A stretch of DNA of 18,593 nucleotides, from assembly GCA_002339085.1 (NCBI GenBank), contig DDDX01000003.1, forward strand, positions 1 to 18,593. Reading direction: 5' to 3'. The position numbers were made by a program, and so were the translations under genes. Positions 1 to 8,306 of this stretch are shown piece after piece. The notes below the pieces were generated by a model, which saw only the letters and a list, made by a program, of their open reading frames with translations, made no database searches and was not told the origin of the DNA. Position 1 is the first letter of the stretch. Each line of letters opens with the position of its first letter. Origin of the DNA: Cellvibrionales bacterium UBA1969. GTDB lineage: Bacteria; Pseudomonadota; Gammaproteobacteria; Pseudomonadales; UBA7434.

Positions 1-25
1 AACAGGCATTGAAGCCAGAGTAATT

Positions 26-322
26 ATGGAAACCCAATCACAAAATCTGAATGCTTGGTTAAATAGAATTTTTGACTCAGAGTTACCGCCAAACGCAAAA
101 CTTATTGCTTCATACATTAACTCATACTATTCAAAAAATAATGATGGTTTATTTCCCACAAAGAAAATGATTAAGGCGGGGTGTTCACTGAGTGAAGAAA
201 CTGTCGAGGAATATGTACATATACTTATAAATGAAAACTGGATATTTCTTAGCAATAATCCCTGCGATAGTATTAATAAGTTTCTTATAATTCAAAAAAA
301 TGAAGCTAATTCTCAGATATAA
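26..322 (+). CDS. small winged-helix-like protein, function unknown
   Basis: I do not recognise this 98-residue protein as a named family. Residues about 20-75 have the pattern of a helix-turn-helix domain of the kind found in plasmid and phage replication or regulatory proteins: a helix with PPNAKLIASYI, a GLFPTKKMIKAG turn region, then SLSEETVEEYVHILINENWI resembling a recognition helix and wing. DNA binding is inferred from this pattern only. The ATG is preceded by a weak purine stretch, and the same frame stays open leftwards to the window edge, so the true start may lie outside. Base composition is visibly AT-rich compared with the genes to its right, which would fit an acquired gene. 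It converges on the DUF1800 gene, with 183 bases between the two stop codons. Confidence 0.55.
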   Translation: METQSQNLNAWLNRIFDSELPPNAKLIASYINSYYSKNNDGLFPTKKMIKAGCSLSEETVEEYVHILINENWIFLSNNPCDSINKFLIIQKNEANSQI

Positions 323-341
323 ACAGCAATCACTTTAAAAC

Positions 342-357
342 TCTAGAGAAATCTAGA
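342..357. repeat. short perfect hairpin between convergent genes
   Basis: TCTAGA, a GAAA loop, then TCTAGA can fold into a six-pair stem with a GNRA-type tetraloop 20 bases after the small gene ends. No T-run follows on either strand, so it is at best a weak terminator. TCTAGA is itself palindromic, and the structure could be chance. The rest of 323-505 shows nothing I can name. Confidence 0.25.
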
Positions 358-505
358 ATTGCTAAGCTCGGTTTGTAAAAAATATTCGGTATCACGCTAC
401 TCACTATGGGGCCTTACTTCTTACTTCTTCCTTAACCTAACCGCACATAGGCACTGTATTAGTCATAATAATTAGTACTTTTCTTAAAAATTCAAAACTA
501 AAATT

Positions 506-3500
506 TTACTGCTGAATCAAAAATTCAGGACTGGTATTTACTCCATAAACTGCATTTTTAAACCGCGATGTATCACTACCTGAACTAATAATAGCCTGTA
601 TTAAGGCATCGCGTGTAACATTATTATTTGTTGCTTTCAACTGGCCCGCATTCAAGTAAAAATCTAAGTAATCCACGACCGCTTCCGCCTTCACCGCATT
701 AGAACCCGCTGTGCCTTGCCAAAGGTTAAGCAATCGATCAGGCTTTAACTTGACCTGTAATTGCTCAGGCGTAAAATCAGAATAGTTAAACGGCCGGTCA
801 GGTACTAAATTGCCATTCACTAGGCCATTATATTTATTCATGGTGGTGAAAATCTGTGATTCAGTAACTAATTGAAATTCTGGCGCGACTAATGACTGAC
901 TTGCCAATGCTCCGCTGGGTGAAAAATCCGGCAAATAAAAATTGAAAACCGATGGCGAACCCAGGGGCCGTTGACCGATGTTCAGCGCCTCAATACGCAT
1001 CAGACTCGCGCCTGATTCGAAGGCATCACGCAGCGGATATAGGGGTGATGCACTGTCATCAAAACTGACTTGAGAGCCCGCTTGCAATAAACGCAGGGTG
1101 GCAGTCAGTTGTAAGACCGGTTCTTTGAGCTTACCAAAGCTGCTGGAATTAACCACGCTTGGGTTACGTGCCTCTGGGTCTAATAAAATGGCTTTTAGCA
1201 CCGCGGTTAAGTCTCCTTTACTGCTAAAGGCAGTGGCGACGCGTTCAATATACCCAGCACTGGGGTTCGATGTCACAAATCGCTGTATCAATTGACGACC
1301 CATAAACGGTGCAGTGGTTTGATGACTAACCAAGGCATCAATGACAAATTGTAATTCAGCATCGGCAGTGGCGGCCGTTGTATTCGTATTTTCTGCTACC
1401 AGCACAGCAGCGCCATTATCGGTAAATAAGGTTTTGGCACCGTAATCGTGCTTACCGTCAAAAAACTTCATGGGGTTCGTCCAACGGTGCTGCTCAATGT
1501 AAGCCAGATCACCGCGATAAAACCATCCGTTGGCGGTTTTAACGCCATTATCAGTAATATAGCTAAAGCCAAGCCCAGTAAAGACTCGCGCCATTTCTCG
1601 AATCACCTCATTGTCGTAGGTAGAGATCGGTAAATTGTCAGGGCCCAAAAGAATATTGCCATTTTTAGCGCGATGCACTAAACCAAAACTAAACAGTTGC
1701 ATGACTTCACGGGCGTAGTTTTCGTCAGGAAAGGTGCCAAGTTCGTCGTCTGCTTTTTCATTGCGTAAATGACTCAGCCAGGTACCCATGATGGGATGTA
1801 GACTGACATCCAGCAAAGTATCGTTGTAAAAACCAAAGGCATTACTGGCCAACTCATCCCAATAATGCGCAGTACCTCTATAGCCTTTACGAATTGTCGC
1901 TTGATCATCGCCAATGACTAATATTTGGCTCAAAGCAAAGGCCATACGTTGCCGTAATTGATCTTTACCGTAAACAGCAATAGGCCAAAACGAATCGCGG
2001 CGTAGGTGATGGGCTGGCTCGAAAGTGCCGTACATTTGGGTTTGCGGCCCATTATCGAAAAGCGGTATGGTATTTTCCATCAAATCGTACATGCTGCTTT
2101 GCGGCAATTGCACTTGCTGATCGATCCAGTCACTGTAGACTTGCATACGGTTACTGCCATCGGTCGCTATTTGACTTCGCAACACCGAGTATTGCTCAGG
2201 TGTCGCACCAAAGGTCGCTTGCGTTAAAAACCGAATAATATCGCGGTCGACATCATCAGCCGTTAGCTCCGTTTGTTCGGGCGGTTCGACCCCTGCGTCG
2301 TAAATAAAGGTCGCCGATATCTCGCCCGCAGGATAATTAGCCGTGTGAATATTTAAGTAAAACTCACCGTTAAATAAAGCATCGAGCATGGCTTGCTCGG
2401 TTGAAAAAATTCCACCTGGTGCTAAATCCCAGGCGAAGTCATAAACACTGCCAGTCGCATTGACATCCTTGATCACCGTACCTGAAGGCGCTAAGTGAAT
2501 GTGTTGGTCAGTTTGTACCGCAGTTAAATTTGAAAAGTTATAATTGAGTGAAGCGTTATCATTGTCGCCATCGAGGATCAAACTTAACAAACCCGAACCA
2601 GAAGTGACTGCATCGCCCTGCGGCAAGAACACCCCAAAAAAGACTTTGGCATTGGCGCTGTCATTACTGGCATCACTGATCACTAGACTCACAGAATTAT
2701 TGTTTGTTAAGGCATAATCGGTGCCGTTAGCCAGAATCAGCCGCAGGGTTTCAGGCACCTCGTGCAAGCTGTCTGCCACTGGATACAGACTCACGGTGCG
2801 ACTGATCTGCCCTGCTGATAATAATAGTGTTTGCCCGACTGGCGTGCCGTCGGCGTAGCGCAGTTGATAATCGCTAGGACTCGCAGAACCTTTAGTAATA
2901 TCAGTATTTCCCGCAAGCGTATAGTCAATGTTTAAAGGGGCAGAACCCGACCCGCGACTCACAGTGAATTGCGCTGATTGCTGATTTTCTTCAATTGCCA
3001 AACTACTCACAACACTGACTGACACAGCAGGATAAGGCGAACTGTCACAGGCGTCGCCCACACCGTCTTCGTCAGCATCCGCCTGCAGTGGATTAACAAC
3101 TAAGGGGCAGTTGTCTGCCAGTTCGTCAATGCCATCACCATCACTGTCACCATTGGGTGTATAAGCACAACTGAGGCCATCACCTGAATAGCCAGTATTA
3201 CAGCTACAGGCAAAGCCCGTTGGCGCATTAATGCAACTGGCATTAACATCGCAGGGTAAGAGTGATAGACAGGCATCAGAAACATCGTTGACCTCTATTC
3301 TCAGTGCAACGTCGCCGTTATCCGCTTCAGCGATAAATAGCTGCTGTAAATCGACGGCTGTATCAGTAATGTCAGCAGTGTCATCAGAGGGATCAATAGC
3401 AATGGCCTGATAGGCAGACCAATCGATACACCAACCCCAAACCGTACAGTGATCGTTTAATTCACTTTCAACCTCATTAATATAGAATGTGCCCGTTAAG

Positions 3501-4135
3501 CCAACAACCATCATTACGGCCATCAGCGAGGTGCGAGGCAAACGGGACTGATGAGCAACAACAGTCAATACAGACAATAAAAAGAATAAGGCAACTGCAG
3601 GTAGCAATGGAATATTTTGATTTGCCTTAAGGGTAAAAATGATAGCGCCAGCGCCATCAGTAACAAGGTTGTCAGAGGCGTTAGTCGTTGCGTTATTTGC
3701 ATGGACAACAAGACGAATCTGCTCGCTGCCGACCAGCACTTCATGCGGGATAAACACTTCAATGATGTCGGCTTGCATAGGTGCCGGTTGCAGCAATGCA
3801 GGCCATAACTGATCCGCTAAGGAAACTGCATTAATTTGATTCCAATTACCTTGATCGCAACTGACAATACTGGCAGCTAAGCCGTATTGATCGATAAGGC
3901 CCGGTGCTCGCATCGACAGCTCTAAGTAATATTCAAAGCCCGTTTGCACATCGGGACTAAGAGTGGAGCCCACATCATAATCACAACCGTTAGTGCTGTT
4001 AATATCAGTATCAATGAATACGCGATACATGAAATGTTGCGAATCAGCCAAAGCGATATGGCTATACAATGTCAACAATAGCCAACAACCAAAAGTCATC
4101 AGACATCGACAGATATTGAGAGGCTGGAACATCAT
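506..4135 (-). CDS. multidomain exported DUF1800 protein (EGF, TSP3, Calx-beta, CHRD modules)
   Basis: This 1209-residue protein has a signal peptide (1-30, cleavage after ALA). A beta-rich domain covers 31-170. Two hydrophobic segments (about 178-194 and 202-219) are separated by a short basic loop with R198 and R201. A second part containing DWS and DPSDD follows. An EGF-like domain has six cysteines (C289, C295, C301, C310, C312, C323). A thrombospondin type 3 calcium repeat runs from 328 to 364, with DSDGDGID and DEDGVGDAC. A Calx-beta-like domain (about 370-488) and a CHRD-like domain (about 497-612, containing HIHLAP and AGEISATF) come next. DUF1800 fills about 628-1209, with the family hallmarks FLTQATFG, ENYAREVMQLFSFGL and QLIQRFVTSNPS. 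The ATG overlaps the DUF1501 stop by four bases, indicating translational coupling. DUF1800 proteins are commonly encoded beside DUF1501 proteins and have no settled biochemical function. A role at the cell surface or in glycan handling is inference. Domain calls are by eye. Confidence 0.88.
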   Translation of the reverse strand: MMFQPLNICRCLMTFGCWLLLTLYSHIALADSQHFMYRVFIDTDINSTNGCDYDVGSTLSPDVQTGFEYYLELSMRAPGLIDQYGLAASIVSCDQGNWNQINAVSLADQLWPALLQPAPMQADIIEVFIPHEVLVGSEQIRLVVHANNATTNASDNLVTDGAGAIIFTLKANQNIPLLPAVALFFLLSVLTVVAHQSRLPRTSLMAVMMVVGLTGTFYINEVESELNDHCTVWGWCIDWSAYQAIAIDPSDDTADITDTAVDLQQLFIAEADNGDVALRIEVNDVSDACLSLLPCDVNASCINAPTGFACSCNTGYSGDGLSCAYTPNGDSDGDGIDELADNCPLVVNPLQADADEDGVGDACDSSPYPAVSVSVVSSLAIEENQQSAQFTVSRGSGSAPLNIDYTLAGNTDITKGSASPSDYQLRYADGTPVGQTLLLSAGQISRTVSLYPVADSLHEVPETLRLILANGTDYALTNNNSVSLVISDASNDSANAKVFFGVFLPQGDAVTSGSGLLSLILDGDNDNASLNYNFSNLTAVQTDQHIHLAPSGTVIKDVNATGSVYDFAWDLAPGGIFSTEQAMLDALFNGEFYLNIHTANYPAGEISATFIYDAGVEPPEQTELTADDVDRDIIRFLTQATFGATPEQYSVLRSQIATDGSNRMQVYSDWIDQQVQLPQSSMYDLMENTIPLFDNGPQTQMYGTFEPAHHLRRDSFWPIAVYGKDQLRQRMAFALSQILVIGDDQATIRKGYRGTAHYWDELASNAFGFYNDTLLDVSLHPIMGTWLSHLRNEKADDELGTFPDENYAREVMQLFSFGLVHRAKNGNILLGPDNLPISTYDNEVIREMARVFTGLGFSYITDNGVKTANGWFYRGDLAYIEQHRWTNPMKFFDGKHDYGAKTLFTDNGAAVLVAENTNTTAATADAELQFVIDALVSHQTTAPFMGRQLIQRFVTSNPSAGYIERVATAFSSKGDLTAVLKAILLDPEARNPSVVNSSSFGKLKEPVLQLTATLRLLQAGSQVSFDDSASPLYPLRDAFESGASLMRIEALNIGQRPLGSPSVFNFYLPDFSPSGALASQSLVAPEFQLVTESQIFTTMNKYNGLVNGNLVPDRPFNYSDFTPEQLQVKLKPDRLLNLWQGTAGSNAVKAEAVVDYLDFYLNAGQLKATNNNVTRDALIQAIISSGSDTSRFKNAVYGVNTSPEFLIQQ

Positions 4136-5583
4136 ACTGGGCCACCCGAGCCAAAGAAATCTAAGTTAGCATCGGCATTAAAGGGGTCAGAAAAATTAAC
4201 TAAGCTGGGAAATAACTGCGGCAACTCGCTTTGATTTACCCCAAACCAATTGGCAATCACAGACACACACTGTGAGGTCGCCGTCGTAGGCACCCAACGC
4301 CCGCGCCCTTCACTGGCATCAAGACCCGTATTCAGTTTTAAATCGGGATGCTCACCAAACAGTTGACCGCCATTGAGCATAGCTCCCATCATTAAGGCAT
4401 GCCCTCCCCAGGCATGATCCGTTCCAGTGGTGGCGTCATTCCCGTTCGGGGTTAACGTTCGACCAAACTCTGAACCAACAAAGCTTAAGACCTTATCAAA
4501 ATCACCTTGTGCACTGAGCACATCACGAAAGCCTTTGAGTGCGGCATTCAATTCAGTCATCAGCAAGCTATGGTCAACCAGTAGATTTTGATGGGCGTCA
4601 AAACCACCCAGATTGACAAAGTAAATCGGCCGGTTATTACCCGAAGAGGCACGACCTGCAATCATTCTGGCAATGGTCTTTAATTGCCGACTGATTTTCG
4701 AATCATTGGTACCCGCCGCAGTGAAAATGGCGTCGTAATCGACCCCATTGTTATCTGCTTCAGTAAAAGCCCCATTAACGACCTGCTCGGCATCAATTGC
4801 CGAGTCGAACACACCGCGATATTTTTGCATCATCAAATGTGAACTGTTATCAATGCCGGCCATCGACTGCTCGACCATGGTTTTACGCTTGCCGTTATAG
4901 TTCCATAAAGACGTGAGGCCATCGGCACCCAACGCATACGTACTGAGCGATGGGTCTTGGCTGACTTGAAAAGGGTTTAAGCCTGATAGCGACATTAGCG
5001 GCGACACATTGCCACTGCTGTTATAACTATTAGTTAACTCTGCTAATTTTCCACCCCAGCCAAATTGAAACGGCAAGGAAGGCTCACTCTGAAATTGCCG
5101 CTGTTGATCGGCATGTGAAAATAGTTGCGGCGGCAAAGTCGTTGTACCCGCTAAAAACTGATCACGCGTAGTCGGCTCATATAAATTACCCACATTGCAC
5201 ACCACTGACATTTCTTGCGCATTGAACATGTCCGCCATGTCGCTGCAGTCAGGGTGAAAACCAAAATCACTAAAGGTACCACCACCATAAATTTGCGCGG
5301 GAGTCGCTAGGTTAAGGCCATGCAATTGATTAGTAGGCAGCGCCACAATACCGCGACCGGTTTCATAATCCGTGCGCAATATTCCACTGCGAGGCACCAA
5401 CATATTAAAAGCATCGTTGCCGCCGTTAAGGAAGATGAATACCAAAGCTTTATAATCAGAAGAGGCGTAACTTTTTGGGGCCGCTAATAAACTCGACAAA
5501 CCAAGTGATTGAATCGCTGCCGCCGAACTCAAATAAGATGAGTGCTTAATGAAGTTACGTCTTGTCAAGCCTTTTAACTTCAA
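4132..5583 (-). CDS. Tat-exported DUF1501 family protein
   Basis: The product is 483 residues from the chosen TTG. The N-terminus carries a twin-arginine signal: TRRNFIK (R8, R9), a hydrophobic stretch, and likely cleavage after SYA near residue 40, so it is exported folded, probably with metal bound. Family motifs are NGGNDAFNMLVP just after the signal, NLGGFDAHQN, EFGRTLTPNGND and GTDHAWGGHALMMG. They supply Asp, Asn and His residues arranged as in the alkaline phosphatase/sulfatase-like fold to which DUF1501 is generally assigned. No ATG is available. The TTG at 5583 has AAGGA seven bases upstream. A more upstream TTG at 5598 would add five residues but has no good ribosome site. The gene is first in a pair with the DUF1800 gene (ATGA overlap). 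Enzymatic activity is unproven for the family, and the substrate is unknown. Confidence 0.88.
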   Translation of the reverse strand: MKLKGLTRRNFIKHSSYLSSAAAIQSLGLSSLLAAPKSYASSDYKALVFIFLNGGNDAFNMLVPRSGILRTDYETGRGIVALPTNQLHGLNLATPAQIYGGGTFSDFGFHPDCSDMADMFNAQEMSVVCNVGNLYEPTTRDQFLAGTTTLPPQLFSHADQQRQFQSEPSLPFQFGWGGKLAELTNSYNSSGNVSPLMSLSGLNPFQVSQDPSLSTYALGADGLTSLWNYNGKRKTMVEQSMAGIDNSSHLMMQKYRGVFDSAIDAEQVVNGAFTEADNNGVDYDAIFTAAGTNDSKISRQLKTIARMIAGRASSGNNRPIYFVNLGGFDAHQNLLVDHSLLMTELNAALKGFRDVLSAQGDFDKVLSFVGSEFGRTLTPNGNDATTGTDHAWGGHALMMGAMLNGGQLFGEHPDLKLNTGLDASEGRGRWVPTTATSQCVSVIANWFGVNQSELPQLFPSLVNFSDPFNADANLDFFGSGGPV

Positions 5584-6037
5584 TGGAGGGTCCTTCAAGC
5601 TTTATTATTAATTAGGTGCCGATAACGCGGTTATCATCGGCTTATATGCTTGATTTAATTGTAGCTTTCTTTGTTAAAATTACTTTACCAATTTACGACT
5701 AAAATTGTATCAGACTGTATCAAAAGCTAATCATTTTGGGTTGTTAATTCGATAAATAATGATGCATATAACCCATAGAATCAGTCGGTTGGGGCTGTTA
5801 CATAATACAAATCGATGAGTTGATACCGAAGAAAGGAATATTTTAAGAAGGTAGGCAAGAAGGCACAAGACCACCGCGCTTCGAGCATAGGCATACCACC
5901 GCGCTATTACTTATAGTGACATAACTAATACCTTTGATGATGAGCCCTATATAATATCGTTATGAAACGCTATAAACCAATCATATCAATAAGAGATATT
6001 AAAAATGATTTAATGCGAGGTGTTCCCCTTAAAATTT
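5584..6037. other. 454-base gap between DUF1501 and sulfatase genes
   Basis: This AT-rich spacer should hold the promoter of the DUF1501-DUF1800 pair and the 3' end of the sulfatase transcript, since both run on the minus strand. I see no convincing -35/-10 pair and no clear intrinsic terminator. It contains the inverted repeat at 5618-5641, a direct repeat of ACCACCGCGCT (5870-5880 and 5895-5905), and two copies of TGTATCA near 5706-5725. An ATG-started frame on the plus strand at 5962-6090 (42 residues) runs antisense into the sulfatase end. It lacks a ribosome site, and I do not call it a gene. Confidence 0.5.
5618..5641. repeat. inverted repeat in the DUF1501 leader
   Basis: GCCGATAAC, a GCG loop, then GTTATCATCGGC form a stem of nine pairs with a three-base bulge. 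Alternatively, GATAAC and GTTATC form a perfect six-pair inner stem. It lies about 35 bases upstream of the TTG start of the DUF1501 gene. It could be an operator or a 5'-leader hairpin. No T-run follows, so a terminator is unlikely. Confidence 0.35.
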
Positions 6038-7531
6038 TTATTGTTGAGGGCCTTTTTGCAAATCAAAAATCGAGGGCGCAATGGGCGTAGTTAAACGAAA
6101 CCGAGTGACCTGACGCTGAATTTCAGCGAGTATTTCAGGGTGCTGACTAGCAATATCGGTGGTTTCACCAATATCGTTTTTAAGATCAATCAGCAACGGC
6201 GGCTGGTGTGTTGTGGTCGGGCCAAGAAATACTTGGTTAGTAATAAAGTGCAACTTATGGTCTTGATATCGAAAGGCACGCAGGGTCGAATTTCGAAAAA
6301 ATGGCACGAATTTTCTTGGGCTTGGCGTTTGACTTGTCAACGTGGCTGATAAGTCGTAGCTATCGACGGCAGTGGTTTGTGATTTAAGTCCGGCCAAACC
6401 CATAAAGGTATTATAAATATCGGTATCCATACCAAGCTCGCTCACTCGACCCGGCTCAATATCGGGGCCAGAAAAAAATGTCATCACCCGCATTCCGCCT
6501 TCAAACGTTTGCCCCTTCCCTCCGCGCAATGGTTTCGCTGTGCCAGCATGCTCAGGCGCATAGGTGAGCCAAGGGCCGTTATCACTGGTAAACAAAACAT
6601 ATGTGTTATCTTTGATACCCTGTGTTTTTAAGGTTTGCATAATTTGACCGACACTCCAGTCAATTTCCTCTAGCACATCTCCGTACAATCCTAACGCACT
6701 TTTACCAGCAAACGCTGGCGAACGAAATAATGGCACATGCACCATGCTGTGTGATAAAAATAGGAAAAATGGTTGCTGTTGTTGTGTTGCGCGCTGAATA
6801 AAATCGACCGACTGCTCAGTGAAACGCTGAGTAAAAATCGTTTGATCGACAGGCCGTTGAACAACCATATCGGTATAACTTTGATCTACATTCACTAGGC
6901 TCTTTATCAACGGGACATTCCAATCAGAGACTTTTGGATGACGTAACTGGTGCTGATAAACGGGACTAACTATTTTCCATTTGTCCGCTGATGTTGATAA
7001 GTTACTGTTCACCGTTGCGCTAGTGATATCACCGACGGCCCAGTCCATGTCATTAGAGTAAGGAATACCCAACCATTCATCAAAACCATGGCGCGTTGGC
7101 AAAAATTCAGGCGCATCACCTAAATGCCACTTACCAAACATAGCAGTAGCATAATTATACTGTTTAAGTTGTTCGGGCAAGGTTATTTGACTCGCGGGCA
7201 TACCCGTCTGACTGTCCGGCCACAATACGGCAATACGATCACCATAAAGGCCAGAGCGGACCGGCAAATTACCGGTCAGCAGTGCACCCCGGCTCGGACT
7301 GCAAACAGAAGCCGACACATAAAAATCCGTCCAGCTTTGCGAAGTGGCTACCAGTTCGTCGATAGCGGGAGTTATCAATCGCTGATCTTGGTAAAGACCC
7401 AAATCACCGTAGCCGAGATCATCGACATAAATAATAATGAAATTCGGTGATTTAGGCTGTGCACCCATAGCCACGCTTAGTGAACAGAAAAAAAGATTCC
7501 CTAGCAAGCCAAGAATAAAACGGTTAATCAT
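6038..7531 (-). CDS. exported type I sulfatase (formylglycine-dependent)
   Basis: The 497-residue protein has a Sec signal peptide (1-24, ending AMGA) and the layout of a type I, formylglycine-dependent sulfatase. The metal-binding Asp pair lies in YVDDLGYGD (D37, D38). The modification signature is CSPSRGALLTG (C77-x-P79-S80-R81), where C77 is converted to formylglycine by the sulfatase-maturing enzyme. GKWHLG (133-138) supplies K134 and H136, HSMVHVPLF gives a further His, and TSDNGPW carries the second Asp-Asn metal pair. All key residues are present, so it should be active once matured. It hydrolyses a sulfate ester, but the substrate cannot be read from sequence. In marine bacteria such enzymes often act on sulfated polysaccharides. 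The ATG at 7531 has AGGG seven bases upstream. The gene stands alone, between csrA and the DUF1501/DUF1800 pair, all on the same strand. Confidence 0.93.
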   Translation of the reverse strand: MINRFILGLLGNLFFCSLSVAMGAQPKSPNFIIIYVDDLGYGDLGLYQDQRLITPAIDELVATSQSWTDFYVSASVCSPSRGALLTGNLPVRSGLYGDRIAVLWPDSQTGMPASQITLPEQLKQYNYATAMFGKWHLGDAPEFLPTRHGFDEWLGIPYSNDMDWAVGDITSATVNSNLSTSADKWKIVSPVYQHQLRHPKVSDWNVPLIKSLVNVDQSYTDMVVQRPVDQTIFTQRFTEQSVDFIQRATQQQQPFFLFLSHSMVHVPLFRSPAFAGKSALGLYGDVLEEIDWSVGQIMQTLKTQGIKDNTYVLFTSDNGPWLTYAPEHAGTAKPLRGGKGQTFEGGMRVMTFFSGPDIEPGRVSELGMDTDIYNTFMGLAGLKSQTTAVDSYDLSATLTSQTPSPRKFVPFFRNSTLRAFRYQDHKLHFITNQVFLGPTTTHQPPLLIDLKNDIGETTDIASQHPEILAEIQRQVTRFRLTTPIAPSIFDLQKGPQQ

Positions 7532-7828
7532 GATCCTACCCTATCTATCCGTAGCGAAAGCCACAGTATGCCATAATAGGAAAAGATTTCTCATCTAATC
7601 CGAGCATAGGCGAACATAACAAAAATATTTAGCCAGAGATATTAGCAGCAGTATTTTCAACAAATTAAATAGCAGAGATCTGCATCAGACCTACAATTGA
7701 TCGGCGAGAATATCCCGACAAGGCTAGAGTATTAGGTTAAATGTGATATGAAAATAAACCAAGCCCCCTTAAAAGAACCTGACAATTAACGAGCCCGTCG
7801 TATATAGAGCTAAGGTTTCCTTATCTGA

Positions 7829-8032
7829 TTAATCTTTTTGCAGATCACTGTCACTATCGGGGGTGCCGTTTTGTTGATTAATTTTATCGTAAATTTCTTC
7901 ACGATGAACGGCGACCTCCTTAGGGGCATTAACACCCAACCTAACTTGATTACCCTTCACTCCTAAAACGGTAACGGTTACTTCGTCACCAATCATTAAT
8001 GTCTCACCAGTGCGGCGAGTTAATATCAGCAT
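7829..8032 (-). CDS. csrA: CsrA/RsmA translational regulator
   Basis: This is a 67-residue CsrA of normal length. It begins MLILTRRTGETLMIGD, and R44 in VAVHREEIY is the arginine known to contact RNA. The homodimer binds GGA-containing hairpins in mRNA leaders, usually over the ribosome site, and is titrated by Csr/Rsm small RNAs. The start was set at 8032 because GGAG (8039-8042) is six bases upstream. Longer in-frame starts at 8038 (no spacing from the GGAG) and 8074 are not supported. lysC lies upstream on the same strand, as in Pseudomonas-type genomes, but the 274-base gap and a promoter-like sequence suggest csrA has its own promoter. The last dozen residues are acidic and variable, as usual for the family. 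Confidence 0.96.
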   Translation of the reverse strand: MLILTRRTGETLMIGDEVTVTVLGVKGNQVRLGVNAPKEVAVHREEIYDKINQQNGTPDSDSDLQKD

Positions 8033-8038
8033 GTTCAT

Positions 8039-8042
8039 CTCC
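8039..8042 (-). promoter_or_regulatory. csrA ribosome binding site, overlapping a GGA motif
   Basis: GGAG six bases before the ATG fixes the csrA start at 8032. The same GGA is a potential CsrA contact, and a second GGA (8095-8097, in CATGGATGT) lies about 55 bases upstream. It partly matches the selected CsrA site RUACARGGAUGU. Autoregulation is inferred. Confidence 0.5.
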
Positions 8043-8149
8043 AGGTGGTATGCTGGCTTTGGGCACAAGAGCACCCTATTGCCTTAGGCTTACATCCATG
8101 AAATTATGGCAACCACCGCAGAAAACATCAGACATATTTATTTTAAATA

Positions 8150-8179
8150 ATTATCCGAAACTTGCGAACACATTGTCAC
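8150..8179 (-). promoter_or_regulatory. candidate csrA promoter
   Basis: Read on the minus strand, GTGACA (8174-8179) and GATAAT (8150-8155) are separated by 18 bases, each one mismatch from the sigma-70 consensus. The start point would fall about 110 bases before the csrA ATG, leaving a leader long enough for post-transcriptional control. Assigned by eye. Confidence 0.4.
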
Positions 8180-8306
8180 TTAGCTTTTAATTTTTACAAT
8201 CAGGCCCAGCTATGGGGAAAAAATTAAGCGGTTACCTATCCTTGTGACGAAATGTGCTTGTAGAATTTTATACTAAGTTAATAAACTCCCTATGGTATAT
8301 AATTTG

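Noticed and set aside
5962..6090. Small plus-strand ORF of 42 residues antisense to the sulfatase end
   Set aside because: No ribosome binding site, no recognisable motif, and most of its 3' half is the complement of sulfatase coding sequence.
5882..7611. Shared 11-base word CGAGCATAGGC on both sides of the sulfatase gene (5882-5892 and 7601-7611)
   Set aside because: In 18.6 kb, dozens of 11-base repeat pairs are expected by chance. There is no inverted terminal structure, target duplication or recombinase, so it is not evidence of a mobile cassette.
7532..7828. tRNA genes after csrA, as in Escherichia, or other RNA genes in this gap
   Set aside because: No acceptor, D-arm or T-arm pattern (for example GGTTCGAATCC) was found. 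The gap shows no feature I can name apart from the sulfatase ribosome site.
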